In this document: piece by piece, positions 32,050 to 44,742 of the stretch
Layout of the letters: every line of letters starts with the position of its first letter
How positions within the stretch are numbered: the first letter of the stretch is position 1
NCBI RefSeq assembly: GCF_007655135.1
Contig: NC_045132.1
Span: 22,004,354-22,068,353, forward strand
Reading direction: 5' to 3'
Origin: Punica granatum
Taxonomy: Eukaryota; Streptophyta; Magnoliopsida; Myrtales; Lythraceae
Length of the DNA: 64,000 nt
Notes under the pieces: generated by a model
Told to the model about the DNA's origin: nothing
Seen by the model: only the letters and a program-made list of their open reading frames with translations
Databases searched by the model: none
Translations under genes and position numbers: made by a program

Positions 32050-34690
32050 TTGGGTGAATATTCAAATGGAATAAAGGCAAGATGAATTGGGTGCCAGCGA
32101 GCAGGGCAGCGCCGAAGATGCCAGTGACAGCGGCCACCCAGTCAAAGGGTCATCATCGCCGGAGAGGCGGTACGAGGGAAGGAGATGAGAAGTAACGCCC
32201 GAGACGACACGGGGAGCGCGTGCCTACTACGCTGATGTTGCGTACGTGGCGCCGCTATCCCCATCTCAGACATAGACGTCGTCCGCTCCATGCACCCGGG
32301 TGTATAAAACACCCACATCAGTATCGGTATAACAAGTTCAAAGGAACAAAATTCTCGACCAGTTTATTGTTTCGGATTTCTCTTTGTTTAGTAGTAAGTA
32401 ATGTTACTAATTCGATTTGAAGGAGTCTCTCTCGATCCACCGACCATTGTGTGCGTATAAGAAGTACAAAAAATGCCTTGTTTGGAATTTAACATGAAGT
32501 ATCTAATAATTACTAAACCATAATAGAGAGGTGTGCATACGAATGAGTCTATGCAAATACGTCTAATGGGGCAAGGAATATATGCTCAATTCTTTTTAAA
32601 TGGAAAGAAAGTATATCCTACGTGTGGGCCGAGGTTCCGTGGGGGTGTGGAACATTTCTCCTAAAGGGTGTTCCTTGCGGAGGCTTACCGTAAGGTCTCC
32701 TTTATAACAAATGTGTGGTAGCAACATCCGTTTAATTATCTATCTAATGCAATAACCGGATAGCAATCTCCACAAAGGAAACCCGACTCGATCTCCCGCG
32801 TTCTTCGAGCATGCAAGAGGGCTATTCGCATCTTCTTGTACAAAAGTTTTATGTGTTCGTTACTTTGGATTGAGACAGATGGGGCCTAATGGACTGGTCT
32901 TTACGCGGGACGCTCTATCCGTTCACATTAACCAATTTTTGGTCTTTTGAGATGTCGTGAGTTTAAGCCCAAGGGAAACTAAGATTGCTGAAAACAGAAG
33001 CAATGATAACGGGCTCACATAAAGACACCGTCTCTATTTTTTTTTTTTTTTTTTTGGAAAAAGACATCGTCTCTATTATTGTTGTTTTAACTATTATGTG
33101 ACATTTTTGGCCCAAAAAATCCAGTTTATGCTTATTTCACTTCACCATTCATTTTTTATTGTCATTTTATTTATATAGCTAGAAAATAATGAATATATTC
33201 TTCGATCATTGGGCATATTCAAAAATAATTACTTTGTTCATTTTTTGACTTTTTGTGTAAACAAAAGAAAAAAAAAGCATTATTTTGTCGAGAGAAATAT
33301 CTAGACGACTTATCTTAGTAAAACCTTTTCATTCATTTGCAAGTAATGAAGAGAAAGCTCTAGCCCAAGGAAAGTAATAATCTATTCGTAACATTTTCCT
33401 CATTTTCTTTATATATATATATATGTATATTGGCGTAACTAGCAAAAAAGAAAAAAAAAACTTTTTTTTTTATCTCCACAAGAAAACAAACGAAAAGGGC
33501 AAAGGTGCCTTTCCATTCCATTCCATACAGTTTATGACATAGCTCGTGAAATTTGACAAAGACGTATTACTAAGATGTCAATAATTAACGGAAGCATGAA
33601 TCACTTACATTGATTGACCAAATCAGATAAGGAAGTGTGAACATCTTGAATAAAGTGGTTCCCCTTTTTCCCCAATTTTTCCTCTGATTTATTTGTCGAT
33701 CGATTTGTCAATTATTTGCATAAATAAATTAAGCTAGTAGGTCTTCCTAGTGCCCTTTTTAAGTAGTGCAGAAGGGTAGTTAAACGTTGCTTCCAAGAAC
33801 CAATTTGCTTTTCTTTTCTAGACATTTTGGTTCGAGGAACCACTTTGGATATTTCATCTCAACCACTTCTCCATTAGTCCATCTAACACTATTAATTAGT
33901 GCTACATACATTAATACACAATGTATGTAAGTACATAAGTATCGGGTTAGCTCTAAGCTTATAGCTTGGAATCATTTTGAGACGATGATAAGTGGAATCA
34001 TTGGATGTGATATATGTGCAATAATCTATTAATAAGTGGACCATTTGCAAACTTTTAATCGTGCTCTCTTTTACCATGTCATGTAATTAAGTACGAGTTA
34101 GTTACTTCTGCAATTACCTTGCTTTAATATTAAAATGTCTGATGCGCAATTCTTTACTATGATATTATGAGAAATCTTTTATGGCTTGTTTGGTTTGTAA
34201 ATGTGATTTTAAAATCACAATTTTAACCTAATTCTACTGACAACAAAACAAAATAATTCATACAAAGTCAAAGAGTGGCTCTCATTTATACCACTTTTTT
34301 CACAACAAAACAAAACAACACATACAAAGTCAAAGGGTGAACTCCATTTATACCATTCTTTTTCAAAATCAAAATCTGATTTTAAAATCCTATTTTGAAA
34401 CCAAACGCAACATAGCACATTTTGGAATAGTATTTGGCATTAACCCCTGTCAACAATGAGCGTCAACTCTGTTTGCAGCGGATCCTGGATCTAATCTTAA
34501 TAATCAAGTTACTCCGCGTAATCAATATTTAACTATAGGCTTATGATACAATTATTATTTTTTAAATGAAACGAGTAAGAAATTCACATAATTATATTCA
34601 TGTTGCGATATTACTGTGATTTTGAGCTTTATTCTTTCACCTACCAATAAACTTGAATCTTAATTTACCTAATTGTAGCTCTTAATGATT
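32050..34690. other. Intergenic region between the two DUF569 genes
   Basis: The promoter side of DUF569 gene 1 (GC-rich to 32300), then AT-rich spacer. It holds a 17-18-bp T run near 33040 and an AT microsatellite near 33410, with a MITE at 34184-34410 listed separately. The stretch near 32930-33010 has a weak tRNA-like look (GTCGTGAGTTTAAGCCC), too poor to call. No gene is supported. Confidence 0.55.
34184..34410. mobile_element. MITE with internal direct repeat
   Basis: Ends GGCTTGTTTGGTTTG and GAAACCAAACGCAAC form an imperfect inverted repeat, extended by GATTTTAAAATC on both sides. Inside are two direct copies of about 66 bp containing CAACAAAACAAA, CATACAAAGTCAAAG and ATTTATACCA. It belongs to the same broad TGTTTGG class as the elements at 2408 and 7576. 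The target duplication is unclear. Confidence 0.55.
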
Positions 34691-34698
34691 AATTAACA

Positions 34699-34712
34699 CC
34701 CCCCCCCCCCCC
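34699..34712 (+). repeat. 14-bp C homopolymer
   Basis: A run of 14 C just past the 3' end of DUF569 gene 2. It may be real or a sequencing/assembly length error. Confidence 0.7.
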
Positions 34713-34750
34713 AGCTGTCCATATGGTTTTCTTTTCGATGTTTCATGATT

Positions 34751-35605
34751 TCATCCTAAATAGGCAAATGAATCATCGCAACAGACAATCAGAAAAGCAC
34801 ATAAACTTAGTCCTACCAGCCATAGAATTAATTTATGCCATCTTAACTTAATCACAGCACTGATCATACATACCTTTCTTAAATACCACTTCGAACTAGA
34901 CTTCCTTGGAGTCAGAGCGGCCATGGGAGACCAAGTAATTACTTCATCACCCGCACCCACAAGGACATCATCCGGATTGACCGACGAGAAGCTCGACATG
35001 TACGATAGGCTGTCCTCCGATGACTGATCGAACTCTGAGTCACTCACTGCCTCCACGTCCCACAGGATCCAGTTATGGGTGACCCCGCTATGCGGTTCGT
35101 CGTGCGTGACCGAGTTCCGCCAGGGCGGCGTCCCACCATTTGCCCTCAGATACTTCCCGCACCAACTCCTCAACTTCACCTGAAGAGGAGAAGCAATCGT
35201 ATATATACATCCGGTCTTGCTTTGCATTGGTGTTACAGTCGACCCGACAGACAGAGTCAATCAAAAGGAACTTTAGTATGCGGTCTCTCGTACCTGAAAC
35301 CCGTCCCTGATGGGCTCCCACTGCAAGTTCCAGTCACCAGATGGCTTCTCAGGCATGGTATGCATCACCTTCTTTCCGGTCATCCCTAGTAGGAACGGTG
35401 CATCGGAGGCAGTCAAGTATCCCCCGTGGCAGCTCCTCAGGAGGATCGACCCGTTCTTCCCTTCGATTGTCTCCACGAACCATCTAGCCTTGCTGGAGCT
35501 CGCGTTCCGGCTCTGCCTCACGGTCTCCCGGTCGTCATCTGCGACCAGGTACTTGTCGAGGTGGCTCCGGAGCTTGACAACCTTGGTCTTCTGGAACAGC
35601 TCCAT
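34751..35605 (-). CDS. DUF569 protein, gene 2 (lacks the C-terminal region)
   Basis: Exons 35605-35294 and 35179-34751 join in phase 0 (donor CAGGTACGAG, acceptor CTTCAG) for 246 aa. The DUF569 domain is complete: MELFQKTKVVKLRSHLDKYL, LRSCHGGYLTASDAPFLLG, then in exon 2 VKLRSWCGKYLRANGG and TPPWRNSVTHDEPH. Gene 1 has no intron at this place. The second family region (YYHL... LPLRL) is absent. The frame instead runs on through a possible donor (AAGGTATGTATG near 34874) into a hydrophobic tail ending CDDSFAYLG. A missing third exon or a truncation are both possible, and I saw no matching exon down to 34430. A TATA-like TTATATA lies about 50 bp upstream of the ATG. Confidence 0.75.
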
Positions 35606-36026
35606 GGAATTTATGAAACTGAACGATCGAGAAGTTTATGAACTGTATTGTTTCTATATAAATAAAATTGAGGGGGAGGGAAAAGGTTGATTGTGTTGGG
35701 TCTTTGTTGGTGGCATTAGCCAGCCCTACGGCTTTTATTAATTAAGAAAAATGTTTTCTTAATTGACAAGGACGATGAAGCAAAAACTACATGGACTATG
35801 GCAATACGACACGAACTAATCGCCGTTTGAAGAGTTCTGATGGGTCAGTCAAGACCGTATATTGACTTGCATGGAAACTTCGTGGTTGCTCACGCGCGGA
35901 AAAGGGTGTAATCAATACATAATAATTTGCTAAATAGATTATTATTATTATAGTACAAAAATAATTAAATATTTGTGATATAAAACGTAGCATGGATGGA
36001 TGTCCTTTTAACGTGTAAAATTGAAA

Positions 36027-36532
36027 GTTTTATTTAGGGATTGTTGACTCATAATCTGTCCCGGAAGGGAAGATGTGATGTTGCATCCAGTAATTTTTGT
36101 ACTGATCGCATGAAGATTAGAAACGAACATGGAATTAATAAAATCAAATAAAAACGGGATTAGTGAATATTGATGATGATGAGTATAAATATATAAATAA
36201 ATAAATGTAAAATATATGAAAATGCAGTCACTTTCTCTAGAAGCTGAGGTTGGACTTTCGGATTACTAGGGGAATAGGAATAGGAGGCGTGGTTGTTTTC
36301 AAACGGTTTATGGTCGGCATTTTGCATAGTTCCTCTGTTTTCTTATTTTTATTTGACTCTCCCGTTGACAAAAAATAGGAAATATTAATTAGGACAAACT
36401 AAGCTAATTCTCGTATATCATGCCACAATTTTCATTTTTCCTTTTTTTTTTGCGGAATAATATATAAATTGACGTCAAAGTAATTCTTATAGAAAAATGC
36501 CTTTGTTTTCCGAAACAAATGGTCTATATGTA
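36027..36532. repeat. Segment A0, first copy of a dispersed AT-rich repeat
   Basis: Begins AGGGATTGTTGACTCATAATC and ends CCGAAACAAATGGTCTAT. It is repeated as A1 at 41684-42495 and A2 at 46975-47455. It contains GTTGACAAAAAATAGGAA followed by an uninterrupted ATATTAATTA, the empty site of the MITE at 41999. It shows no coding potential. Confidence 0.8.
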
Positions 36533-37080
36533 GATTGTTATATAAGTTTAGAGTCTGGACTGGGACGCATCCGTATGACAAGGGAAAGGGAAAAGAAAAT
36601 GAGAGTATACGATGAAGTAAATATCGCAAAATATCGAGACTCGGAAAATTAAGAAATGCATTGTTGGTAACTTTGAAGACTTCCCTCAGCGCGGGAAATT
36701 CGGGGATTTGATTGCTGTAAGTACTGCTCATCTATCAGGATACTTTGTTGTTTATGCTGTCCTGTAGTTTGTGAACTTCAGTTTCAAAAATTGATGATGC
36801 TTTTCTTTTTTGTGAAACTGTTGTAATATCCTCCTTTTAATGTTTCTACGCAAACCTTCTTGATTAAAAAGCATTGTCTTAAAGTACTATGAAATGAAGA
36901 ATGGCACTGAAGTTACAAGTGGTGCCATGGTTCTTGGTTGTTGTTTTTGCCTCCTTGCCTGCTGTTCAACATGAATTTGTTGTCTCAATGTTAATTTTTG
37001 AAACTGAACAATAGGGTACACATCAGTGTTAATTTCTGCCTACCTCTGGTTTGCTCATTAATTTTCTTAAATGCAGGAAA

Positions 37081-37314
37081 ATGGATAGACTCGCTCAAAC
37101 TCGTTGCACAGATATGATAACCGAGCTAGAAATGCTCTTTCGGGAGATGGATCAGCGTCAGAAAAGTAAGAACGCCGCTTTAAGAGCTGTCCGAGCCCAC
37201 AGGATCGATGGCAGTCCGCTAATGGGTTCACCCTGCGAAGCAGAACGCTTGCTTGAGAATTTGAGGCAAGCTGAAGCTGGCTATGATGTTGGATTAAGCG
37301 AGTGGAAGCGTTAA
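37081..37314 (+). CDS. Possible small protein, 77 aa, unrecognised
   Basis: A frame from ATG at 37081 (context GCAGGAAAATGG) to TAA. The residues are basic and probably helical: MDRLAQTRCTDMITELEMLF, REMDQRQKSKNAALRAVRAH, and an ending GLSEWKR. An acceptor TTAAATGCAG lies just before the ATG and a donor GCTGTAAGT at 36718, which fits a spliced leader. I do not recognise the family. It could be a genuine small gene or a gene fragment. Composition and spacing look more like coding than chance. Confidence 0.45.
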   Translation: MDRLAQTRCTDMITELEMLFREMDQRQKSKNAALRAVRAHRIDGSPLMGSPCEAERLLENLRQAEAGYDVGLSEWKR

Positions 37315-37754
37315 AGACCGATAAGACAAAATTTTCAACGATTAAACATGCAAGGAGCGATCCCAGAATCCTATCCCGGGCTTGTGATATCACCCTCCAT
37401 CGACTTAGATAACGCGAGCTAACATCTATGAGGAAAGTTTCTTCTCGAGTTACCTCTTGAAGTAAAAGTCCCTCAGACGTTGGTGTAGGAGCTGTCCAAG
37501 TATCCGGCCTCTAGCTTCTCCACACGAACACGATCCTCGCCAAGTGATGCCCCTTCTGCGGTCTGAACCCATCCACATGAGCTGCCCACATGATAGGATG
37601 ATGCTCTCGAATGGAAGACAGGACGTTGGAGTTGTCTCGGGCTTTTCGGAAAACCGAACGTAGCTGATTTTGGCCTCCGATCAGCGGCACCAGTGCAGCC
37701 ACTGTGGCTGCTCTTTTTGTCCAGCCGTGAGCTTCCAAAGCTCACTCTTTTGTC

Positions 37755-37951
37755 CCCTTTTTTTGATAGATTTTCACCATAAACCTTGATATCCGGAAGT
37801 CTAATTGGACCCCGACTAATTCAATCAAACTAGGTCGATAAGGGGTAAAACTCTCCCAACGTGAATTTTTTGCATTAACAATGACTCGAACCTGAGACCT
37901 TACTTAAACGGAACAAATATCGAACCGCTTAAATCAATCCACACCGGTTGT
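37755..37951 (-). mobile_element. SINE (tRNA-derived), minus orientation
   Basis: Read on the minus strand it has an A-box-like GATTGATTTAAGCGGTTC and a B-box GGTTCGAGTC about 40 bp further on, and it ends in an A tail (T run at 37758-37764). The short direct repeat TTTTGTC flanks it (37748-37754 and 37952-37958). Confidence 0.75.
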
Positions 37952-37959
37952 TTTTGTCT

Positions 37960-39490
37960 TTTCTAGAGTCTTGAATAATTACAAAACTTAATGGATAAAT
38001 GAGACCATATATATCTATATATAGCTTCATCATTAACCCATCAAGAACCATGTTCTGCAATATTAATTAATTCATAACTAATTAATTGCAATACCATCCT
38101 TGTATACATTCAAGAGGGTGTCTTAGATAATGACAAGAATTAAGGATTAATAATAGCCACACATATCAAAATATGTATACTTGCATTACTTATCCTTAAG
38201 GACCAATATTTGCAACTTTAATCTATTCACATTCACAATAAATTAATTGCAAACTCATCCTTGTGAATTTCCAAGACCTCGTTTTAGTCCAAAAGAGAAT
38301 TACAGAATTGCTCTCGAGACAAGTTTCCATATATATACTTTCTATTATGGTAACTTTTCAAATAAGGAAACTAATATATCTCATATAATAATTCCTTATG
38401 AGGATCCACTTCTTAGTTGGATTTGTCTTCGAGACGTGCTAACAACTCTGCAATCTATATTGCAAATCGAATCCAATAATTGTTTCCTAATTAATTGCCT
38501 TAATTTGAATCAAGTCATCGTGGCTTATACGTGTTCTTTTGTATGTGACTAACTAGGTTCATCATTAATTAGCAATGAGAATATAACGTTAACTTCATGA
38601 AACAGAATCCTTTCTTAATTTACCCAAAATATATACTTGGATTAGGACTTCTTGAATTGTGAATTGCTCAGAATCAGAATCCATGAGCAACGCCAGTCCG
38701 AAAAACGATTTGAAATTAAGTCTAATGTCTGCAAAAATGTTTCTCAAATCGCAAGCGGCATTTCGGGGATTGGAGATAGCATCAACTACTAGCAGAGCAG
38801 AGCAGAGCATCACTCTCAATCCAAATCTCTGACTCACCGTTCCCAAGAGCATTATATCACTCTCATTTTCCTCTATGGGTAGGTTGGATTGGCCAAAGCA
38901 TTATAAACATTACAACTTTGGATTATGATGAACAGTTCTCACAAATCCTAAACCGATTTTCAAAGGGCGAGAAATCAAGCTAGAGCAGACGCCTCAACAA
39001 AGGAGGATATTATATCAGGTAGGTTTTCGTCTTCCCAGCTTTCGGATTATCGAATTGCATATTAATTACTTTCCTAATCAAATGGGATCATCAACTTCTG
39101 TTGTTACGTCGCTAAGTCAATGTGACATCTTGATCACGAGCGACTTGGCCTGTGTGAGGACATCGTTCATCCCGATTCGTTACATATGCCCACCTCATTG
39201 CATCCCGATTCAGGACTTTCATGAATTTGAGAGGCACTTCAGGGACATTGTGAATCCATGGCAGTGCGATATTTTCCGGCAAGGCAGGCGTGCCACAGTG
39301 GGAATAATGATCGCACACAGTTTATCTCTTATTAGGTCCCGTAAGAATCCTTTCATTTTATGCACTGATGGATGTCATCAGGTTTCGGTCATGTAAAGAG
39401 TGGCTCACAATCTCAATGACTCGAGATTAATAAGACGTACTGATTCCTAAACAGATCCTTGGGGATTACATTATTAATTCCATTTTAATT
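37960..39490. other. 3' side of GST gene 1, no confirmed gene
   Basis: AT-rich spacer, duplicated in unit 2 (42771-43816). Unit 2 lacks about 360 bp of it (roughly 38385-38750). A segment at 39112-39396 is open in two frames in both copies (motif ALPWIHNVPEVPLKFMKV on the minus strand) but matches nothing I know. Confidence 0.5.
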
Positions 39491-39493
39491 CCC

Positions 39494-40401
39494 CTACTGG
39501 GAGGGAGGATTCTTGAATTTGGCAAAGAGCACCTTGGCGAACTCCGCGAGCTTGTCTGTCTCGGGCATCACGTCCTTGACAGCGGGGTCAGCACAGAACC
39601 TCTCAGCCCACTGGGCCAGCTGTGGAGTCTTGGACCTGCTGATGAGCTCGACTCCATTCATCTTCTCCGTGACCCTAAGCCAGCCCAAGAAGCAGCCGAA
39701 TGCAATGTCGAGGTAACCAACTCGGTCCCCTCCAAAGAAGGTTTTCCCTTTGCTGCACTTTGTGAATGCGTCCTCTAACACGGCCAAGATTTCGCTGACT
39801 TGCTCGATAGCAGCCTTCTTTGCCCCGTCGTCCTGGGCCTTCGCTATCCCGATCAAGGAAGGAAACCACTGTATATGCACAAGTATCATTGAGTATTATA
39901 AGGTCAGGTTCTATCAAAAGTGAGACTGTGAGAGCAACAACGTGCCGTGCAGAAGTAGACAGCTGCAATAAATAAGACTTGGTAGTATTTGATGGATTTT
40001 AAGTAACATAATCCTGGATTTTCAGTTACGGATCAATCATGGACCGAGAGGCTCGAGCTACGCCAATTTTCGATATTGAGTACCTTGTCATCAATGTAGG
40101 CTGCCCAGAAGCGGGCGGTGGCGCGATCATACAGATCGGAAGGCAGCATTCCAGGGCCTGAGGACCAGACCTCGTCGATGTACTGAACAATGATCAGAGA
40201 TTCACAGACAAGCTTGTCCCCGTGGATCAGGACCGGAATCTTCTTATGGACGGGATTGGACTGGAGGAGGAGCTGGCTCTTGGTCCCCAGAGTCTCCTCG
40301 AGAAACTCGTATCCCACAGACTTGAGGTTGAGCGCGATTTGAGCCCTCATAACGAATGGGCTTGGCCATGCGCCCAGCAGCTTCACGGCGTCCCCTGCCA
40401 T
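39494..40401 (-). CDS. Glutathione S-transferase, tau class, copy 1
   Basis: Two exons, 40401-40084 and 39868-39494 (donor AAGGTACTC, acceptor TATACAG, phase 0), encode 230 aa, the usual length. The thioredoxin-fold domain has WPSPFVMR with the catalytic Ser14, KKIPVLIHG with the cis-proline, and [11 protein letters not shown], the glutathione-binding signature of tau GSTs. The C-terminal helical domain starts at [11 protein letters not shown] and ends [10 protein letters not shown]. The single intron after DDK is the standard tau position. I chose the second ATG ([10 protein letters not shown]), because the upstream one adds six unlikely residues. Leu64 and Leu90 replace prolines kept in copy 2. 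The likely role is conjugation of glutathione to electrophiles in the cytosol. Confidence 0.93.
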
Positions 40402-40519
40402 TTCGGCTAGCCTGAACACCTAACACCCGGAACAAGAAAATGAGTCCCAAGAGATTTATCCGAAGACTAAAGAGAGATTTAGAATTAGGTGTTCCTTTTG
40501 ATGCTTAGGAATCGGAGGG

Positions 40520-41683
40520 GTTTTAATAGGAGATGGGATGAGGATTGCATTAAATTGACATGTTGGAAAGAGTGAGATGTGATGTATTAGGAATGTGGAC
40601 GATAAAGGCTAATCCCTGTCTAATTTTACGGCCATTAGATTCAGATCTGCCCGAGAGTCAATTCAAAGACTCCGTCCACATTGGCAGTTCTTCTGGGCAT
40701 CAATTAATTATTTCAATAGAGAGAGAGAGAGAGAAAGGGAGTGTCCCCTGCACCTTAATGTCTTTCTGTTCCTCTGTCCCGATAAAAGTTTAGATAATTC
40801 TACCTCAAATAATATTACGAGAAAGAATCAATAAAAAATTTTTAATAAAAAATAATTATGATAATTATTCGAACGATTAGCATTAAATTCTTAATTTCAT
40901 ACGATTTAACTAGTACTTTCTCACGTCATATGTAAGATAAAATCACCCCATAACTTCTTTCTATCCTTAGGCAGATGGCCTCCCTTGCCATCAAAAAGTT
41001 TGTGAACGGAGAAAGTTGCACAATTCATGCATATATCACAGTCTCACTTAAGTAACTCAAATTTTTCGTTATTAGTACTTAGAAGAAGGATTTAGGTTAT
41101 ATCATGGCGTCGCAGAGACCCGCGTAATTTCTGTAATGCGGCTAGGAAGCAGCATTACTTTTAGCAATTAATCAGCAGTCACCATAGGGTCGGTGAGAAC
41201 GTGTGGTCCGTAATCTAAACACGAACGCTATTCAACTCTGTGGTCCATAATCCTTCCCATTCAAAGAGTTGTAAACCGGGCGTGGCTCGGGGGACTCGAA
41301 CCGTCCGTGAGCCCCCCGAGCTAGATCGGACTCGGTGAGGCCAGATCTAGTTCCTTCGGCTCGAGTTTAGTCATCGGGGCCCTGGATGGTTTCTCGGAGG
41401 AGGAAGTTCGGCGACGGCAGCCAGCTGAGGAGGACAAGTGGCAGGAACGGAAGGGCGGTAGAGGCTGATGCGTTTCGAAAATTTGATGGATGATTGAGGG
41501 TAATTTAATAAATTATTTCCTATTACGTATCCATATTACCTACCATGTACATGGAGGTGATGCATCCGTAATTGCGATTACGATTATGGACGCAAACAAA
41601 GTAATCGATATTATGTGCGTAATAAATACATAATGTAATTTCTATTACGGTGAATCAAACGCGCCATTAAAGTTTTGTTTAGG
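40520..41683. other. Upstream region of GST gene 1 and GC-rich stretch
   Basis: Promoter and leader side of the GST (TATTAAAA on the minus strand near 40520), a GA microsatellite (40718-40735), then a GC-rich stretch at 41280-41470 and a MITE-like tail at 41490-41670 (GCAAACAAAGTAATCGAT; GTGAATCAAACGCGCC). All of it is repeated in unit 2. Nothing coding is supported. Confidence 0.55.
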
Positions 41684-42495
41684 GATCGTTGATTCATAAT
41701 CTGTCCAGGAAAGGAAGATGTGATGTTGCATCCAGTAATTTTTGTACCAATCGCAAGTAGATTAGACTACGAATATAAATATAAATATTAATGATGAAAA
41801 ATATAAATAAATGTAAAATACGTGAAAATGCAGGCTCTTCCTCTAGAAGCTGAGGTTGGACTTTTGGATGACTCCGAGGATAGGAATTGTGATAGCGTTC
41901 AAATGGGGAACGCCTACGGCCGGCCTTTTGCATCGTGCCACTGTTTTTCTTATTTTTATTTCTCTTTCTCGTTGACAAAAAATAGGAAGTATTAATTAGG
42001 GTAAATTACAAAAAAAAACTCAAATTTTATAAAATGTCTCAATTTTGTCCAAAATTTTATTTTGTAACAAAAAAAACTATAAGTTTTCTAAAATGTCTCA
42101 AAAATGACCTCCATTATAACTTCCGTCAATTTTTGCTGCTGATGGTGGGTCCCTTTAACAGTCCACGTAGGCTAGTGGGTCCCTTTAACAGTCCACGTAA
42201 GTCACACGTAGGCAAAAATTGACGGAAGTTATAACGGATGTCATTTTTGAGACATTTTAGAAAACTTATGGTTTTTTTTGTTACAAAACAAAATTTATGA
42301 CAAAACTGAGACATTTTACAAAACTTGAGTTTTTTTTGTAATTTGCCCTATTAATTACGACAAACTAACCTAATTCTCGTATATCATGCCACAATTTTTA
42401 GTTTTTAAAATTTTTTGTGTAATAATATATAAATCGATGTCAAAGTAATTCTTATAGAAAAATGCCTTTATTTTCCGAAACAAATGGTCTATCTA
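41684..42495. repeat. Segment A1 in unit 1
   Basis: Second copy of the A segment (see 36027-36532), split by the MITE at 41999-42348. Confidence 0.8.
41999..42348. mobile_element. MULE-type MITE with long inverted repeats and 9-bp target duplication
   Basis: 350 bp, almost entirely a palindrome: arms of about 150 bp begin GGGTAAATTACAAAAAAA and end TTTTTTTGTAATTTGCCC. Between the arms are two direct copies of GTGGGTCCCTTTAACAGTCC. The direct repeat TATTAATTA flanks it (41990-41998 and 42349-42357). A2 (near 47311) and A0 (near 36387) are unoccupied. Confidence 0.9.
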
Positions 42496-42770
42496 TAGGA
42501 GTGTGCATGGATATCGAGTATATCTGACACTGGTTAAAACTTACCCATTAAGGTAAGGTCCAGGTAATTTCAATTGAAAATGAAATAAGGTCCGGGTAAT
42601 GATTTAAAGAACCGGTAAAAATAAATTTCGATTCCGATTCCAACATATAGGGTACCCACGAAACCGATACCCAGGACCTATATATTTTTTTTTAAAAAAA
42701 TTATTTTATATTTACATAATTCTCTATATGCGATGTAGTAGTTACAGAATCCTAAGTAGAGCTTATTTGC
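42496..42770. mobile_element. Truncated hAT-type element, unit 1
   Basis: Starts TAGGAGTGTGCATGGATAT and matches, in reverse, the right part of the element at 12690-13376 (shared GGTACCCACGAAACC and GTAATTTCAATTGAAAAT). It is cut at 42770 by the tandem-duplication junction. Confidence 0.8.
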
Positions 42771-43816
42771 AATACCATCCTTGTATACATTCAAGAGGGT
42801 GTCTTAGATAATGACAAGAATTAAGGATTAATAATAGCCACACATATCAAAATATGTATACTTGCATTACTTATCCTTAAGGACCAATATTTGCAACTTT
42901 AATCGATTCACATTCACAATAAATTAATTGCAAACTCATTCTTGTGAATTTTCAAGACCTCGTTTTAGTCCAAAAGAGAATTACAGAATTGCTCTCGAAA
43001 TAAGTTTCCATATATAGATTTTATATTATGGTAACTTTTCAAATAAGGGAACTAATATATTCCAATAGCTTGCGGCATTTCGGGGATTGGAGATAGCATC
43101 AAGTACTAGCAGAGCAGAGCATCGCTCTCAATCCAAATCTCTGACTCACCGTTCCCAAGAGCATTACATCACTCTTATTTTCCTCTATGGGTAGGTTGGA
43201 TTGGCCAAAGCATTATTAACATTACAACTTTGGATTATGATGAACAGTTCTCACAAATCCTAAACCGATTTTCAAAGGGCGAGAAATCAAGCTAGAGCAG
43301 ACGCCTCAACAAGGGAGGATATTATATCAGGTAGGTTTTCGTCTTCCCAGCTTTCGGATTATCGAATTGCATATTAATTACTTTCCTAATCAAATGGGAT
43401 CATGAACTTCGGTTGTTACGACGACAAACCGTCGCTAAGTCAATGTGACATCTTGATCACGAGCGACTTGACCTGTGTGAGGACATCGTTCATCCTGATT
43501 CGTTACATATGCCCACCTCGTTGCATCCCGATTCAGGACTTTCATGAATTTGAGAGGCACTTCAGGGACATTGTGAATCCATGGCAGTGCGACATTTTCA
43601 GGCATTGCAGGCGTGCCACAGTGGGAATAATGATCGCACACAGTTTATCTCTTATTAGGTCCCGTAAGAATCCTTTCGTTTTATGCACTGATGGATGTCA
43701 TCAGGTTTCGGTCATGTAAAGAGTGGCTCACAATCTCAATGACTCGAGATTAATAAGACGTACTCATTCCTAAACAGATCCTTGGGGATTACATTATTAA
43801 TTCCATTTTAATTCCC

Positions 43817-44742
<926 letters not shown>

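Larger units (their letters stand above)
38090..42770. repeat. Tandem unit 1 carrying GST gene 1
   Basis: 4,681 bp, from AATACCATCCTTGTATAC to the truncated hAT-like element ending TTATTTGC. It repeats at 42771-47727. The junction at 42767-42770 shares TTGC with both parental ends (38086-38089 and 47724-47727). Unit 1 carries the MULE-type MITE at 41999 that unit 2 lacks. Confidence 0.88.

Noticed and set aside
32895..33050. Possible SINE near a long T run
   Set aside because: A weak B-box-like motif only; no A box, no clear target duplication.
34699..34712. C homopolymer as a biological signal
   Set aside because: Length is likely uncertain from sequencing; no reason to assign a function.
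37473..37745. Two overlapping minus-strand frames of 75 and 90 aa
   Set aside because: No splice context, no recognised motif and no second copy for comparison.
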